DNA from: Azorhizobium oxalatiphilum
GTDB taxonomy: Bacteria; Pseudomonadota; Alphaproteobacteria; Rhizobiales; Xanthobacteraceae
Reading direction: 5' to 3'
Length of the DNA stretch: 64,000 nt
NCBI RefSeq assembly: GCF_014635325.1
Contig: NZ_BMCT01000008.1
Span: 248,001 to 312,000 of the forward strand
Below, one piece after another: positions 25,601 through 33,574 of this stretch (positions within the stretch are counted from its first letter, which is position 1; each line of letters starts with the position of its first letter). Both the position numbers and the translations under genes were made by a program. The notes under the pieces were generated by a model. That model had not been told where the DNA came from and made no database searches. It saw nothing but the letters and a program-made list of their open reading frames with translations.

Positions 25601-26084
25601 TGGAGAGGCGGGGGCGCTCCGTCACCACGGCGCCGGGCATCAGCTTCTGGATCAGCGGCCGCATGGTGGCCGAGCCCAGCAGCATGGTCTCGTGCCGGCC
25701 GCGCCGGTTGAGGAGGCGGTTGGTGAAGACGTGGCCGCGATCGAGATCGGTGGCCAGCTGCACCTCGTCGATGGCGACGAAGCTCACTTCCACGTCGCGC
25801 GGCATGGCCTCCACGGTGGCCACCCAGTAGCGCGGGTTCTTCGGCTTGATCTTCTCCTCGCCGGTGATGAGCGCTACGTTCTTGGCACCCACCCGCTCCA
25901 CCACGCGCTGATAGACCTCGCGCGCCAGCAGGCGCAGCGGCAGGCCGATCAGCCCGCTCTCGTGCCCGAGCATGCGCTCGATGGCCAGATGGGTCTTGCC
26001 GGTGTTGGTGGGGCCGAGCACGGCCGTGACCCCGCGCGCCCGGACCTGGGGCGGCAGCACGGCGAGCTTGGTGACGTCATCCAT
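22695..26084 (-). CDS. Suv3-like DEAD/DExH RNA helicase with disordered RGG tail
   Basis: A 1129-residue helicase related to mitochondrial Suv3. Motif I is GPTNTGKTHLA (from residue 24), motif II region VAIDEVQLATD, motif III SATM, motifs V-VI region ATDAIGMGLNLDVDHVAF and QIAGRAGRAQRDG. After the helicase and C-terminal domains (to about residue 760) come an Ala/Glu-rich acidic stretch of about 150 residues with short repeats (PAGDAIPAGDAV) and then a Gly/Arg-rich RGG-type tail of about 140 residues. These tails typically bind RNA and promote condensate formation. Mitochondrial Suv3 works with RNase/PNPase in RNA decay; a similar role is inferred. ATG at 26084. Confidence 0.93.
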   Translation of the reverse strand: MDDVTKLAVLPPQVRARGVTAVLGPTNTGKTHLAIERMLGHESGLIGLPLRLLAREVYQRVVERVGAKNVALITGEEKIKPKNPRYWVATVEAMPRDVEVSFVAIDEVQLATDLDRGHVFTNRLLNRRGRHETMLLGSATMRPLIQKLMPGAVVTERPRLSTLTFAGERKISRLPRRSAIVAFSAEDVYAIAEFIRRQHGGAAVVMGALSPRTRNAQVELYQSGDVDYLIATDAIGMGLNLDVDHVAFASDRKFDGWQFRKLNPGEMAQIAGRAGRAQRDGTFGTTGRCPPLDQELVEQLEGHDFENARVLQWRNAVPDYRNVKTLLDSLALPPREEGLTRAPTGDDVQVLEIMSREPEVLGRATTPAVVERLWDVCQVPDYRKVSPGAHAELISTLFQHVGTGGRIPDEWFARQIALTDRPEGDIDTLSGRIAQVRTLTYVANRPDWLNDPEHWQGVTRGVEDKLSDALHERLAQRFVDRRTSMLMRRLRENTMLETEISKTGDVTVEGHVIGHLQGFQFAPDPSAGGEEAKALRAAAQKALAGEIESRANRLSQAVDEAFVLTHDGTIRWTGEAVAKLIPGDEVLKPRFKIIADEHLTGTPREQVEARLTLWVKAHIEKLLGPLLKLGEAEDITGIARGIAFQIVESLGVLERTKVAEEMKTLDQTARAALRGYGVRFGAHHIYLPGLLKPAPRTLAAELYALKHGGLQQKGLDELPHLASSGRTSIPVDHDIQKGLYRAVGFRVCGERAVRVDILERLADLIRPALAWRPNAPGPKPAGAVDGRGFTVTVGMTSLAGCSGEDFASILKSLGYRMERRAAPPPEAEIAPVSEVVAPAEATAAPQDLAPAPEGAIEADLLLDVAEAADAPEADAPEAEAPAQAAEAPSVETEEAAAVEAEAPAETVVTEDTAEAASAETVDPTAAESAAEVGAEEAPAIGDATPAEEAAPAGDAIPAGDAVSAEEALIEVWRPGRPPGAPRRDGAPGHRGRGGENRGGDHRGEGRGEGRGQGAGGERREGERQGRPGGQQRRGHFPGGGRPQTGEGQSGEQGERPNGERHGNRPPRGDRPFRGPQREGGEHRGPRPERSGDRPPQHQAPRREKQADPDSPFAKLAALKAQLEADKKGK

Positions 26085-26426
26085 TCAGGCGGCGGGTCCG
26101 GAGATGGGGGGGAAGGTTCTGTACCATATCGGGACGCCACGGCGACACGTCCAGTGGGGTCATCACTCTGGCCATGAACATGGGCGGAACAAAGGACGCC
26201 CGAATCGCTGATGCCGGCAGGATCGGGCTTTGTTCACCGGTGTGCCGTTCCGGGACGGACGTGGGCCAAGGGCTGGAACGGGCATGGAACGAAGGGCGCC
26301 CGAATCGGATGAGCCCGCGTCTTCCCGTTCCGTTCTCCGTCTTGCAGGCGGGAACAATCCGGCCTGCCTCCGTGTTGGCTTGATATTGGCGGCGTGCCGC
26401 CGGGATTTTGCAAAGGGGAGGGCGCC
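26085..26426. other. 342-bp gene-free stretch with imperfect direct repeats
   Basis: Separates the divergent helicase gene and a small exported-protein gene. Nothing convincingly coding. It contains a 22-bp direct repeat (GGAAC.AAGG.CGCCCGAATCG) at 26186-26207 and 26286-26307, identical at 20 of 22 positions and spaced exactly 100 bp. Confidence 0.5.
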
Positions 26427-26780
26427 ATGGGGCAGCACTCAACCATGCGGCATCTGTCGCGACACTCCACCATCCTGCTCATCGGCCTCGCCGCTGGCGT
26501 GCTGATGACGCCGGCGCTCGTGCGCCCGGCCGCCGCACAGGCGGTGATGGGGCCGGACATGCGGCAGAACGGTCTGATGGAGACCAGTCCCAGCAGCGGC
26601 ACGGTGCGCACCTATTCCAACGGCGCGCGCGTTCCGGTGCCGCAGAACCCGCCGACCGAGGCCGAGCGGATGGATGGCGACACCACCGGCAGCGTCACCA
26701 CGCGCCGGGTGCCCAATCCCCATACCACCCGCAATTCGCTGGGCTGCCCGGAGATCGACCCGCTCTGTCAGGGCCGTTAA
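26427..26780 (+). CDS. Small exported protein, function unknown
   Basis: A 117-residue protein with a clear signal peptide (hydrophobic STILLIGLAAGVLMTPALV then RPAAAQA, cleavage likely after residue 38 or so). The mature part is short, polar and rich in Thr, Pro and Asn, with two cysteines near the end (GCPEIDPLCQGR) that could form a disulfide. ATG at 26427 with GGGGAGGG 5-10 nt upstream. The gene ends 54 bp before metX on the same strand. I do not recognise a family. Confidence 0.7.
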   Translation: MGQHSTMRHLSRHSTILLIGLAAGVLMTPALVRPAAAQAVMGPDMRQNGLMETSPSSGTVRTYSNGARVPVPQNPPTEAERMDGDTTGSVTTRRVPNPHTTRNSLGCPEIDPLCQGR

Positions 26781-26834
26781 GCCTGCCTCCCGCGCCCGCT
26801 TGACAGCGGACGGCCGCCATAGCTTCGATGCGGC

Positions 26835-28046
26835 ATGGGAGAAACGCTCCACCAAGAGGCGGGACTGCTGACGCCGGATGATGTGAAGGCGCGGCGCGAG
26901 GCGGATGATCCGCACTCGCCCGTGGTGCGCTTCGGCGCCGACAAGCCGCTCCGCCTCGATGCCGGCGTGGATTTGCGCCACCTTCAGGTGGCCTACCAGA
27001 CCTACGGCCAACCCAATGCCGACCGCACCAACGCCATCCTCGTCTGCCACGCGCTGACGGGCGACCAGCATGTGGCGAGCCTCAATCCCGTGACCGGCAA
27101 GCCGGGCTGGTGGGAGACGCTGGTGGGGCCGGGCAAGCCCATCGACACCGAGCGCTTCTTCATCATCTGCGCCAATGTGCTCGGCGGCTGCATGGGCACC
27201 ACCGGGCCGTCCTCCACCGATCCCGCCACCGGCCGGCCTTATGGGCTCGAGATGCCCATCGTCACCATCCGCGACATGGTGAATGCGCAGGCCATGCTGC
27301 TGGATCATCTCGGGATCGAGCGCCTGTTCTGCGTGGCCGGCGGCTCCATGGGCGGCATGCAGGTGCTGCAATGGGCGGCGAGCTATCCCGAGCGGGTGTT
27401 CTGCGCCCTTCCCATCGCCACCGCCGCGCGCCATTCGGCGCAGAACATCGCCTTCCACGAGGTCGGCCGGCAGGCGGTGATGGCGGACCCGGACTGGTGC
27501 GGCGGCGCCTATCTGGCGCAGGGCCTCGCCCCTCATCGCGGCCTCGCGGTGGCGCGCATGGCGGCGCACATCACCTACATGTCCGATCAGGGCCTGCACC
27601 GGAAATTCGGGCGGCGGCTACAGGATCGCGTGCTGCCCACCTTCGGCTTCGACGCCGACTTTCAGGTGGAGAGCTATCTGCGCCATCAGGGCGAGAGTTT
27701 CGTGCAGCGCTTCGACGCCAATTCGTATCTCTATGTCACCCGCGCCATGGATTATTTCGATCTGGCGGCGGACTATGACGGCGTGCTCGCCAATGCCTTC
27801 CGGGGGTCGAAGACGCGCTTCTGCGTGGCCTCCTTCACCTCCGACTGGCTGTTCACCAGCGCCGATTCCCGCGCCATCGTGCATGCGCTCAACGCCTCCG
27901 GCGCCAGCGTCTCCTATGCGGAGATCGAGAGCGACAAGGGGCATGACGCCTTCCTGCTGGAGGAGCCGGTGCTGTTCGACATTGCCCGCGGCTTCCTCGA
28001 CAGCGCCGCCCGCGCGGCCGGTCTGCCCGCGGCGAAGGTGCGCTGA
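26835..28046 (+). CDS. metX: Homoserine O-acyltransferase MetX
   Basis: A 403-residue alpha/beta-hydrolase-fold enzyme that acylates homoserine (acetyl or succinyl donor; the family cannot be split reliably by eye) as the first committed step of methionine synthesis. The nucleophile is Ser171 in GGSMGGMQ, preceded by [14 protein letters not shown]; the catalytic Asp is in SFTSDWLF and the His in the [12 protein letters not shown] motif near the C-terminus. MetW starts 2 nt after its stop. I found no SAM-II-type riboswitch in the short 54-bp leader. Confidence 0.95.
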   Translation: MGETLHQEAGLLTPDDVKARREADDPHSPVVRFGADKPLRLDAGVDLRHLQVAYQTYGQPNADRTNAILVCHALTGDQHVASLNPVTGKPGWWETLVGPGKPIDTERFFIICANVLGGCMGTTGPSSTDPATGRPYGLEMPIVTIRDMVNAQAMLLDHLGIERLFCVAGGSMGGMQVLQWAASYPERVFCALPIATAARHSAQNIAFHEVGRQAVMADPDWCGGAYLAQGLAPHRGLAVARMAAHITYMSDQGLHRKFGRRLQDRVLPTFGFDADFQVESYLRHQGESFVQRFDANSYLYVTRAMDYFDLAADYDGVLANAFRGSKTRFCVASFTSDWLFTSADSRAIVHALNASGASVSYAEIESDKGHDAFLLEEPVLFDIARGFLDSAARAAGLPAAKVR

Positions 28047-28048
28047 GC

Positions 28049-28699
28049 ATGGCCTTTCGCGACCGGGTTCTGGATGAAAGCGCGGTGCGCTCGCAGGGCG
28101 GGCGCGTCGATCTGGTGGTGGTGGCCGAGATGGTCGCCCCCGGCTCGCGCGTGCTCGACGTGGGCTCGGGCGATGGCGAACTCCTCGACCTGCTCGCCAC
28201 CACGCGCGGCTGCGATGCGCGGGGCATCGAGCTGTCCCGCGAGGGCGTGAATGCCGGCGTGGCGCGCGGGCTCGCCATCGTGCAGGGCGATGCGGACGTG
28301 GACCTTGCCCATTACCCCGACGACAGCTTCGACTATGTGATCCTGTCCCAGACCCTTCAGGCCACCCGCCGCCCGCGCTGGGTGCTGGAGCAGATGCTGC
28401 GCATCGGCCGCCATGCGGTGGTCTCGTTTCCGAACTTCGGCCACTGGCGCTCGCGCATCGACATATTGGTCAACGGCCGCATGCCTGTGACCGACAACAT
28501 GCCCTATGCTTGGTACGAGACGCCCAACATCCACTTCTGCACCATCCGCGATTTCGTCGGGCTGGTGGAGACGGTGGACGCGCGCATCGAGCGCGCCGTG
28601 GCGCTGGACTCATCCGGCCACCGGGTGCGGGTGAACCTGCCGTGGTGGGTGTGGAACCTGCTCGGCGAACAGGCGGTGTTTTTGCTGTCGCGCAAGTGA
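28049..28699 (+). CDS. metW: Methionine biosynthesis protein MetW
   Basis: A 216-residue methyltransferase-fold protein with the SAM motif I VLDVGSGDGELLDLLA and the MetW hallmark DYVILSQTLQATRRP, followed by HAVVSFPNFGHWRSR. MetW partners with MetX in alpha- and betaproteobacteria and stimulates homoserine acylation. Only 2 nt separate it from metX, so the two are cotranscribed. Confidence 0.95.
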   Translation: MAFRDRVLDESAVRSQGGRVDLVVVAEMVAPGSRVLDVGSGDGELLDLLATTRGCDARGIELSREGVNAGVARGLAIVQGDADVDLAHYPDDSFDYVILSQTLQATRRPRWVLEQMLRIGRHAVVSFPNFGHWRSRIDILVNGRMPVTDNMPYAWYETPNIHFCTIRDFVGLVETVDARIERAVALDSSGHRVRVNLPWWVWNLLGEQAVFLLSRK

Positions 28700-28732
28700 G
28701 GGGCGGAGGCAGCTCCGCCCCTGTGCGCCCGG

Positions 28733-29131
28733 TTACGCCGCCTGCGGCAGGCGGGCGATGACCTTGATCTCGAAATCGAAGCCCGCCAGCCAGTTCACGC
28801 CCACCGCCGTCCAGTTGGGATAGGGCGCCTGCGGGAAGATCCTGCTGCGCACGGCGCTGACCGCCCCGAACTGCTTCTGCGGATCGGTGTGGAAGGTGGT
28901 CACGTCCACGATGTCGTCGAGCGTGGCTCCGGCGGCCTTGAGTACGGCGGCGAGATTGGCGAAGGCCAGCTCAACCTGCGTCTCGAACACCGGCTCCGGC
29001 GAGCCATCCTCACGGCTGCCGACCTGACCCGAGACGAACAGCAGATCGCCCGAGCGGATGGCTGCCGAATAGCGGTTGATCTCATAGAGGGCCTGACGGC
29101 CGGCGGGGAAAATCGCGTCGCGCTTGGTCAT
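28733..29131 (-). CDS. RidA/YjgF family protein
   Basis: A 132-residue trimeric RidA-fold protein. Its pattern includes RSGDLLFVSGQVG, the segment AFANLAAVLKAAGATLDDIVDVT and PNWTAVGVNWLAGFDFEIKVIA. RidA proteins deaminate reactive enamine/imine intermediates, but many paralogues have other roles. The canonical catalytic Arg near residue 105 is replaced (PNWTAVGVNWL), so this is probably a Rid-subfamily member without standard activity. ATG at 29131 with AAGGA upstream. Divergent from a TetR gene, with three palindromes in between. Confidence 0.88.
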   Translation of the reverse strand: MTKRDAIFPAGRQALYEINRYSAAIRSGDLLFVSGQVGSREDGSPEPVFETQVELAFANLAAVLKAAGATLDDIVDVTTFHTDPQKQFGAVSAVRSRIFPQAPYPNWTAVGVNWLAGFDFEIKVIARLPQAA

Positions 29132-29233
29132 TCTCGATCCTTCCAGACATGACGGGGCATTCGCCCCGAAGGGCGTTGCTGAGGTGGAGCGGATGGTGTC
29201 ATCCGGCGATGGGGTGCGTGGAGGCGTGTTGAA

Positions 29234-29246
29234 ATACGCTCCGTAT
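29234..29246. promoter_or_regulatory. TetR operator palindrome 1 of 3
   Basis: ATACG-CTC-CGTAT, centre 29240, in the ridA-tetR intergenic region; the same half-sites recur at 29262-29276 and 29284-29302. Confidence 0.65.
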
Positions 29247-29261
29247 GCGAACATATTCGGG

Positions 29262-29276
29262 CATACGATGCGTATG
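29262..29276. promoter_or_regulatory. TetR operator palindrome 2 of 3
   Basis: CATACG-ATG-CGTATG, centre 29269, perfect 6-bp arms with a 3-bp spacer. Confidence 0.75.
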
Positions 29277-29283
29277 TCAAGTT

Positions 29284-29302
29284 CACATACGCGGCGTATG
29301 TG
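29284..29302. promoter_or_regulatory. TetR operator palindrome 3 of 3
   Basis: CACATACG-CGG-CGTATGTG, centre 29293, perfect 8-bp arms, 17 bp before the tetR ATG. The best copy of the three. Confidence 0.8.
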
Positions 29303-29319
29303 ATTTGGAGGGTGCGGCG

Positions 29320-29961
29320 ATGGCTGCCGGCAAGCGCGCGCAGATGATGGAAGAGACACGGGCCAAGCTCATCCGGGCGGCCCGCAAAGCCTTTGCGGAG
29401 AAGGGCTATGCGGCGGCGTCCATGGACGAGCTGACCGCCGAGGCCGGGCTGACGCGCGGCGCGCTCTATCACAATTTCGGTGACAAGAAGGGTCTTCTCC
29501 AGGCGGTCATCGATCAGATGGACGCGGAGATGCTGCTGCGCATGCAGGTGGCGCAGGAGCAGGCGGAAACACCGTGGCAGGCGTTCGTGGCCGAGGGCGT
29601 CGCCTATATCGAGATGTCGCTGGAGCCGGAGATCCAGCGGATCATGCTGCTGGATGGCCCGGCGGTGCTGGGCGATCCCTCGCAATGGCCCAACCAGACC
29701 GCCTGCCTGCGCCGGACCACCGATGCCGTTCAGGCGATGATCGACGATGGCATCGTCCGGCCCATGGATGCGGAAGCAGCGGCCCGTCTGGTCAATGGCG
29801 CGGCGCTCAATGCCGCGCTCTGGATCGCGGCGGCGGAGGATCCGCGCGGCGTGCTGGAAAAGGCGGTGGAGGCCTTCCGGTATCTGGTGTCGGGGCTACG
29901 GACGGCCGATGCTTCCGGGGACATGAACACGGTCGGCCGCATGGCCCGGCGCGGCCTCTGA
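29320..29961 (+). CDS. TetR-family regulator divergent from ridA
   Basis: A 213-residue regulator with an N-terminal helix-turn-helix ending in the typical LTRGALYHNFGDKKGLLQAV and a C-terminal domain with WQAFVAEGVAYIEMSLEPEI, resembling the TetR_C_33/AcrR-like group. ATG at 29320 with GGAGGG upstream; the frame is open further left but that region is the operator array. Three copies of the CATACG/CGTATG half-site pair lie between it and ridA, indicating autoregulation and control of ridA. Confidence 0.9.
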   Translation: MAAGKRAQMMEETRAKLIRAARKAFAEKGYAAASMDELTAEAGLTRGALYHNFGDKKGLLQAVIDQMDAEMLLRMQVAQEQAETPWQAFVAEGVAYIEMSLEPEIQRIMLLDGPAVLGDPSQWPNQTACLRRTTDAVQAMIDDGIVRPMDAEAAARLVNGAALNAALWIAAAEDPRGVLEKAVEAFRYLVSGLRTADASGDMNTVGRMARRGL

Positions 29962-29968
29962 GCAGGCG

Positions 29969-31105
29969 TCATCGCCCCGCTGCTCCCGCCAGAAACCGCT
30001 CCACCTCCGCCCGCCCGCGATAGCGCGTCCAGTCGAGGCCGAGGTCCGTGACCGGCACCGGGTCCAGCGCCCGGTATTTCTCCTTCGAAAGCGGCTGGCC
30101 CACGGCCAGTTCCTCCAGCGCCGGCAAGCTGCGCAGAGGTGAAAGATCGCTCACCGGGGCGCCGGTCAGGCTGACCATGCGCAGCAGCGGCAATCCTCTC
30201 AGCGGCGAGATGTCCCGCACCTCCGTGCGCCCGAGGCCGAGCACGCGCAGGCCCTTCAGCCCGGCCAGCGGCGCGATATCAGCCACGTCGGTGAAGCTGA
30301 TCTCCAGATTCACCATGCCGGTCATGCTGCCGAGGGGGGCGATGTCGGCGACGTGCGTGCCCGTCAACTCCAGCCGCTCCAGCGCGGCGAGGCCCGTCAG
30401 CGGGGCGATGTCCTGTACCTGCGTATAGGAGGCATTCAGCCACTTGAGTCCCCGCGCAGTGGCAAGCGGAGAGAGATCCCGCACCGGGCTCTGTTGCAGG
30501 CTCACCTTCTCCAGCGCGGTCATGCCGGCGAGGGCCGGGAGATCGCGGACCTGCGTGCGCACGAGGTCCAGCTTCCTGAGGCCGGTCATGCCCTTCAGCG
30601 GCGTGATGTCGGCGATGGGGGCATCGGAGATGCGCAGGTCCCGCAGCCGGGTGAGGGCGGCCAGCGGCGCCAGATCGCGCACCGGCGCTTCCGCCATGTC
30701 CAGGAGCTCAAGCTCTGTCAGGCCGGCGAGCGGGGACAGGTCTTCCACCGGCGTGCGGGTGGCGCGCAGCACCTTCAGGTCGGTCAGGCCCTTGAGCGGG
30801 GCGAGATCGCCGACCTGTGTGTCGGAGATGTCCAGATCCTCCAGCGTGGCGAGGCCGGCGAGCGGCGTAAGGTTCGCGACCGCCAGATCATTGAGATAGA
30901 TGGTTTTCACGCGGGTGAGGCGGCTGAGCGGGGCGAGGTCCACGGGGCCGGGGAGGTTTGCTCCGGCAAGGTCCACCGTCTCCGCATCACGGGCGAAGGT
31001 CTGCCCGCCCAGCGTGATGGTGTCCGCCGCCTGCACGGGCGTGACGGCCAGCGCCAGCGCCGCGATCAGCCGTCCGGCGAAGCCCTTGCGCCTGTCTGCC
31101 GTCAT
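29969..31105 (-). CDS. Exported internalin-like leucine-rich-repeat protein
   Basis: A 378-residue protein with a signal peptide (residues about 1-26, ending PVQA) and 12 consecutive 22-residue repeats on the pattern L-x-x-L-x-x-L-x-(I/L)-x-x-T-x-V-x-D-(I/L)-x-P-L-x-G. This is the short SDS22/internalin type. A capping segment and a short C-terminal tail (RAEVERFLAGAAGR) follow. No membrane anchor, sortase motif or enzymatic domain is visible, so it is expected in the periplasm or outside the cell as a protein-binding horseshoe. The partner is unknown. The stop lies 7 bp from the convergent tetR stop. Confidence 0.88.
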   Translation of the reverse strand: MTADRRKGFAGRLIAALALAVTPVQAADTITLGGQTFARDAETVDLAGANLPGPVDLAPLSRLTRVKTIYLNDLAVANLTPLAGLATLEDLDISDTQVGDLAPLKGLTDLKVLRATRTPVEDLSPLAGLTELELLDMAEAPVRDLAPLAALTRLRDLRISDAPIADITPLKGMTGLRKLDLVRTQVRDLPALAGMTALEKVSLQQSPVRDLSPLATARGLKWLNASYTQVQDIAPLTGLAALERLELTGTHVADIAPLGSMTGMVNLEISFTDVADIAPLAGLKGLRVLGLGRTEVRDISPLRGLPLLRMVSLTGAPVSDLSPLRSLPALEELAVGQPLSKEKYRALDPVPVTDLGLDWTRYRGRAEVERFLAGAAGR

Positions 31106-31219
31106 GCCTTTCGCTCCCGCTCCGTCCCAGCTTCAGACCGGGAACCTCGCAGGGGACTATCCCGTTCCCCGGCCGCCTGTCGAGGGCGCGAAAAATTCGA
31201 AAATGTTTGCGGATTTCAA

Positions 31220-31987
31220 CTATTTGGCGGGCAGGACCAGATCGCGGGCGCGGCCATAGCCGCCGGGCATAGCGGCAGGCACGAGGCCGGGCTCCAGTGC
31301 CGGCGAGAGGCGGCCGCGCCGGATGGGAGCCGGGCGATAGAGCTGCTTGGTGGCCTCCACCACATGCACGCCCGCGAACGGCAGCGACAGCCGCCCGCCC
31401 ACCCGCTCCCACGGAATGGCGGTGCGCAGCAGCCACTTGCCGGAGAAGGGCGGCACATAGAGCGCCTCGCCCCAGCCGATGGGGGTGAACAGCGCCTCGC
31501 GCAGCAGGCGCACCACCTGCCCGCGCGAGAACGGGCTGCCGTTGCCGAAGGGCGTCGTATCCACCCGCGCCCACACGCTGCGGCGGTTGGGCACCACCGC
31601 CAGCAGCCGCCCGCCCGGCGCCAGCACGCGCCACACCTCGCGCAGCACCTCGGCGGCGTTGGGGGTCATCTCCAGCAGGTGGACGGCGAGCACGCGATCC
31701 ATGGAGGAATTGGGCAGCGGCAGTTCCAGTTCGTCGGCCAGCGCCGCCAGCGTCGGCGCGGCGGAGGGCCAGCGCACCACGCCCTGCGCGGCGGGCATGA
31801 CGGCGATGCAGCGCTCCGCCTCCTCGCGGAACACGCCGAGATAGGGCGTGGCATAGCCGAGCCCGAGGACGGAGAGCCCGCGCACGTCATCGAACCGCGA
31901 CCGCACCGCACGGCCGATCAGGCGGCGCGTCACCACGCCCAGCGGCTGGGCGTAGAAACTGCGCAGGTCCACCACGTCCAGAAACAT
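31220..31987 (-). CDS. Class I SAM-dependent methyltransferase
   Basis: A 255-residue protein with a UbiE/COQ5-like methyltransferase core: motif I LSVLGLGYATPYLGVF, motif II DRVLAVHLLEMT, motif III REVWRVLAPGGRLLAVVPNR. It sits between the LRR gene and gloB (divergent), an association with gloB that I recall from other Rhizobiales. Substrate unknown; the core motif I deviates from the usual GxGxG (GLGYAT), which leaves some doubt about SAM binding. Confidence 0.85.
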   Translation of the reverse strand: MFLDVVDLRSFYAQPLGVVTRRLIGRAVRSRFDDVRGLSVLGLGYATPYLGVFREEAERCIAVMPAAQGVVRWPSAAPTLAALADELELPLPNSSMDRVLAVHLLEMTPNAAEVLREVWRVLAPGGRLLAVVPNRRSVWARVDTTPFGNGSPFSRGQVVRLLREALFTPIGWGEALYVPPFSGKWLLRTAIPWERVGGRLSLPFAGVHVVEATKQLYRPAPIRRGRLSPALEPGLVPAAMPGGYGRARDLVLPAK

Positions 31988-32176
31988 CGCCGGCCTCCTC
32001 AGGGGGCTCTTATAGCAGAGCTGCGGGGTTGAGGTGGAAGGGCTGGCGGAAGCCCGCGTTCCGCCACATCTCAGTGCGACGTGAGGCGGGGGTGGCTTGC
32101 TCTCCCCGGCGTGCTACTCAATGAGGCCAAGCTGCCCATGTGCGCGCCCCACCTGTCCGCCCCAGGAGGATGTTTC

Positions 32177-32950
32177 ATGCCGCTCGAAATCCGCGTCATT
32201 CCCTGCCTGAGCGACAATTATGCGGTGCTGCTGCATGATCCGCTCACCGAGGCGACAGCCGTGGTGGACGTGCCCGAGGCAACCCCGGTGCTGGAGGCGC
32301 TCGACCGGGAGGGCTGGGATCTCACCCATATCCTCATCACCCATCACCATTCCGATCATGTGGACGGCGTGCTGGCGGTGAAGGCGCAATATGGCGCCAC
32401 CGTCGTAGGGCCGAAGGCGGAGGCCGACGGCATCCCCGGTATCGACGTGCAGGTGGTGGACGGCGATCCGGTGGCGGTGGGCTCGCTGATCGGCCGCGTG
32501 ATGGAGACCCCCGGCCACACCGCCGGCCATGTGGTCTATATCTTCGGCGAGGAGCGGCTGCTGTTTTCCGGCGACACGCTGTTCGTCATGGGCTGCGGCC
32601 GCCCCATCGAGTGCGATCCGCCGGTGCTGTGGCAATCGCTCCAGCGCCTGCGCGCGCTGCCCGACGACTTTTCCGTCTATTGCGGCCATGAATACACGGT
32701 GGCCAACGGCCGCTTCGCGCTCAGCGTCGATCCCGACAATGGCGCCCTGCGCGGCCGGGTGGCGGAGGCGGAAGCCGCGCGCCGCGAGGGCAAGCCCACC
32801 ATCCCCGCCTTGTTCGGCGATGAACGCCTGACCAATCCCTTCCTGCGCGCCGACGATCCGGACATGGCCGAGCGCCTTGGCCTTGCCGGTGCCGACCCCG
32901 CCGCCGTCTTCACCGAGCTGCGCGCCCGCAAGAATGTGTTCCGGGGCTGA
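32177..32950 (+). CDS. gloB: Hydroxyacylglutathione hydrolase (glyoxalase II)
   Basis: A 257-residue metallo-beta-lactamase-fold enzyme that hydrolyses S-lactoylglutathione to lactate and glutathione in methylglyoxal detoxification. The binuclear metal site is T55-H-H-H-S-D-H61, with further ligands in TPGHTAG, FSGDTLF and YCGHEYT, and the C-terminal glutathione-binding HAGH domain (NPFLRADDP) is present. The ATG at 32177 has AGGAGG 8 nt upstream; the frame is open further left but without a ribosome site. Confidence 0.96.
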   Translation: MPLEIRVIPCLSDNYAVLLHDPLTEATAVVDVPEATPVLEALDREGWDLTHILITHHHSDHVDGVLAVKAQYGATVVGPKAEADGIPGIDVQVVDGDPVAVGSLIGRVMETPGHTAGHVVYIFGEERLLFSGDTLFVMGCGRPIECDPPVLWQSLQRLRALPDDFSVYCGHEYTVANGRFALSVDPDNGALRGRVAEAEAARREGKPTIPALFGDERLTNPFLRADDPDMAERLGLAGADPAAVFTELRARKNVFRG

Positions 32951-33031
32951 CGTCGCCAGGCGGGCCTTTTTCCCAAGCGAGCGTCAGCTCGCCGTCCTTC
33001 CCATCCTCTCTCCAGCCAGCAGGGGCCTGTC

Positions 33032-33475
33032 ATGGCCGACCTTTCCACCCTCTCCGCGGACGAGGTGATCGCGGCGCTCGACCTCCAGCCCCATCCGGAG
33101 GGCGGCCATTATCGCGAGACCTTCCGCGACATGGCGCCGGAGGGCACGCGCGCTGCCTCCACCGCCATCTATTTCCTGCTGAAGGCGGATGAGCGCTCGC
33201 ACTGGCATCGGGTGGATGCCAGCGAGACCTGGCACCACTATGCCGGTGCCCCGCTGGCACTGCATCTGGCCAATGATGGCGAGGCAGCCCGGACGCTCAC
33301 GCTCGGCATCGATCTGGCGGCCGGTCAGCAGCCGCAGGGCGTAGTGCCGCCCTTCGTCTGGCAGGCGGCGGAAACGCTGGGCGACTGGACCCTGGTGGGC
33401 TGCACGGTGGCCCCCGCCTTCCTGTTCTCCGGCTTCCAGCTCGCCCCGCCGGACTGGACGCCCGGGCAGGGGTGA
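33032..33475 (+). CDS. Cupin_5 (DUF985) family protein
   Basis: A 147-residue single-domain cupin. The family pattern LQPHPEGGHYRETFRD, STAIYFLLKADERSHWHRVD, ETWHHYAGAPL and GCTVAPAFLFSGFQLA is complete, with several histidines placed as potential metal ligands. Family members have no agreed activity; epimerase-like or small-molecule binding roles have been proposed. It starts 81 bp after gloB on the same strand and may be cotranscribed with it. Confidence 0.92.
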   Translation: MADLSTLSADEVIAALDLQPHPEGGHYRETFRDMAPEGTRAASTAIYFLLKADERSHWHRVDASETWHHYAGAPLALHLANDGEAARTLTLGIDLAAGQQPQGVVPPFVWQAAETLGDWTLVGCTVAPAFLFSGFQLAPPDWTPGQG

Positions 33476-33574
33476 GGCGGTTCAGTCGCCAGCTTCCTTC
33501 AGGTGTCGGACGGCAGGAGGACGATCGCGGTCCTGTCGGGGCTTTGGAAGCCCTGCCGCCGATCCCCGATCCCC

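Noticed and set aside
26781..26834. SAM-II riboswitch before metX
   Set aside because: Only 54 bp separate metX from the previous gene and the conserved SAM-II core sequence is not there.
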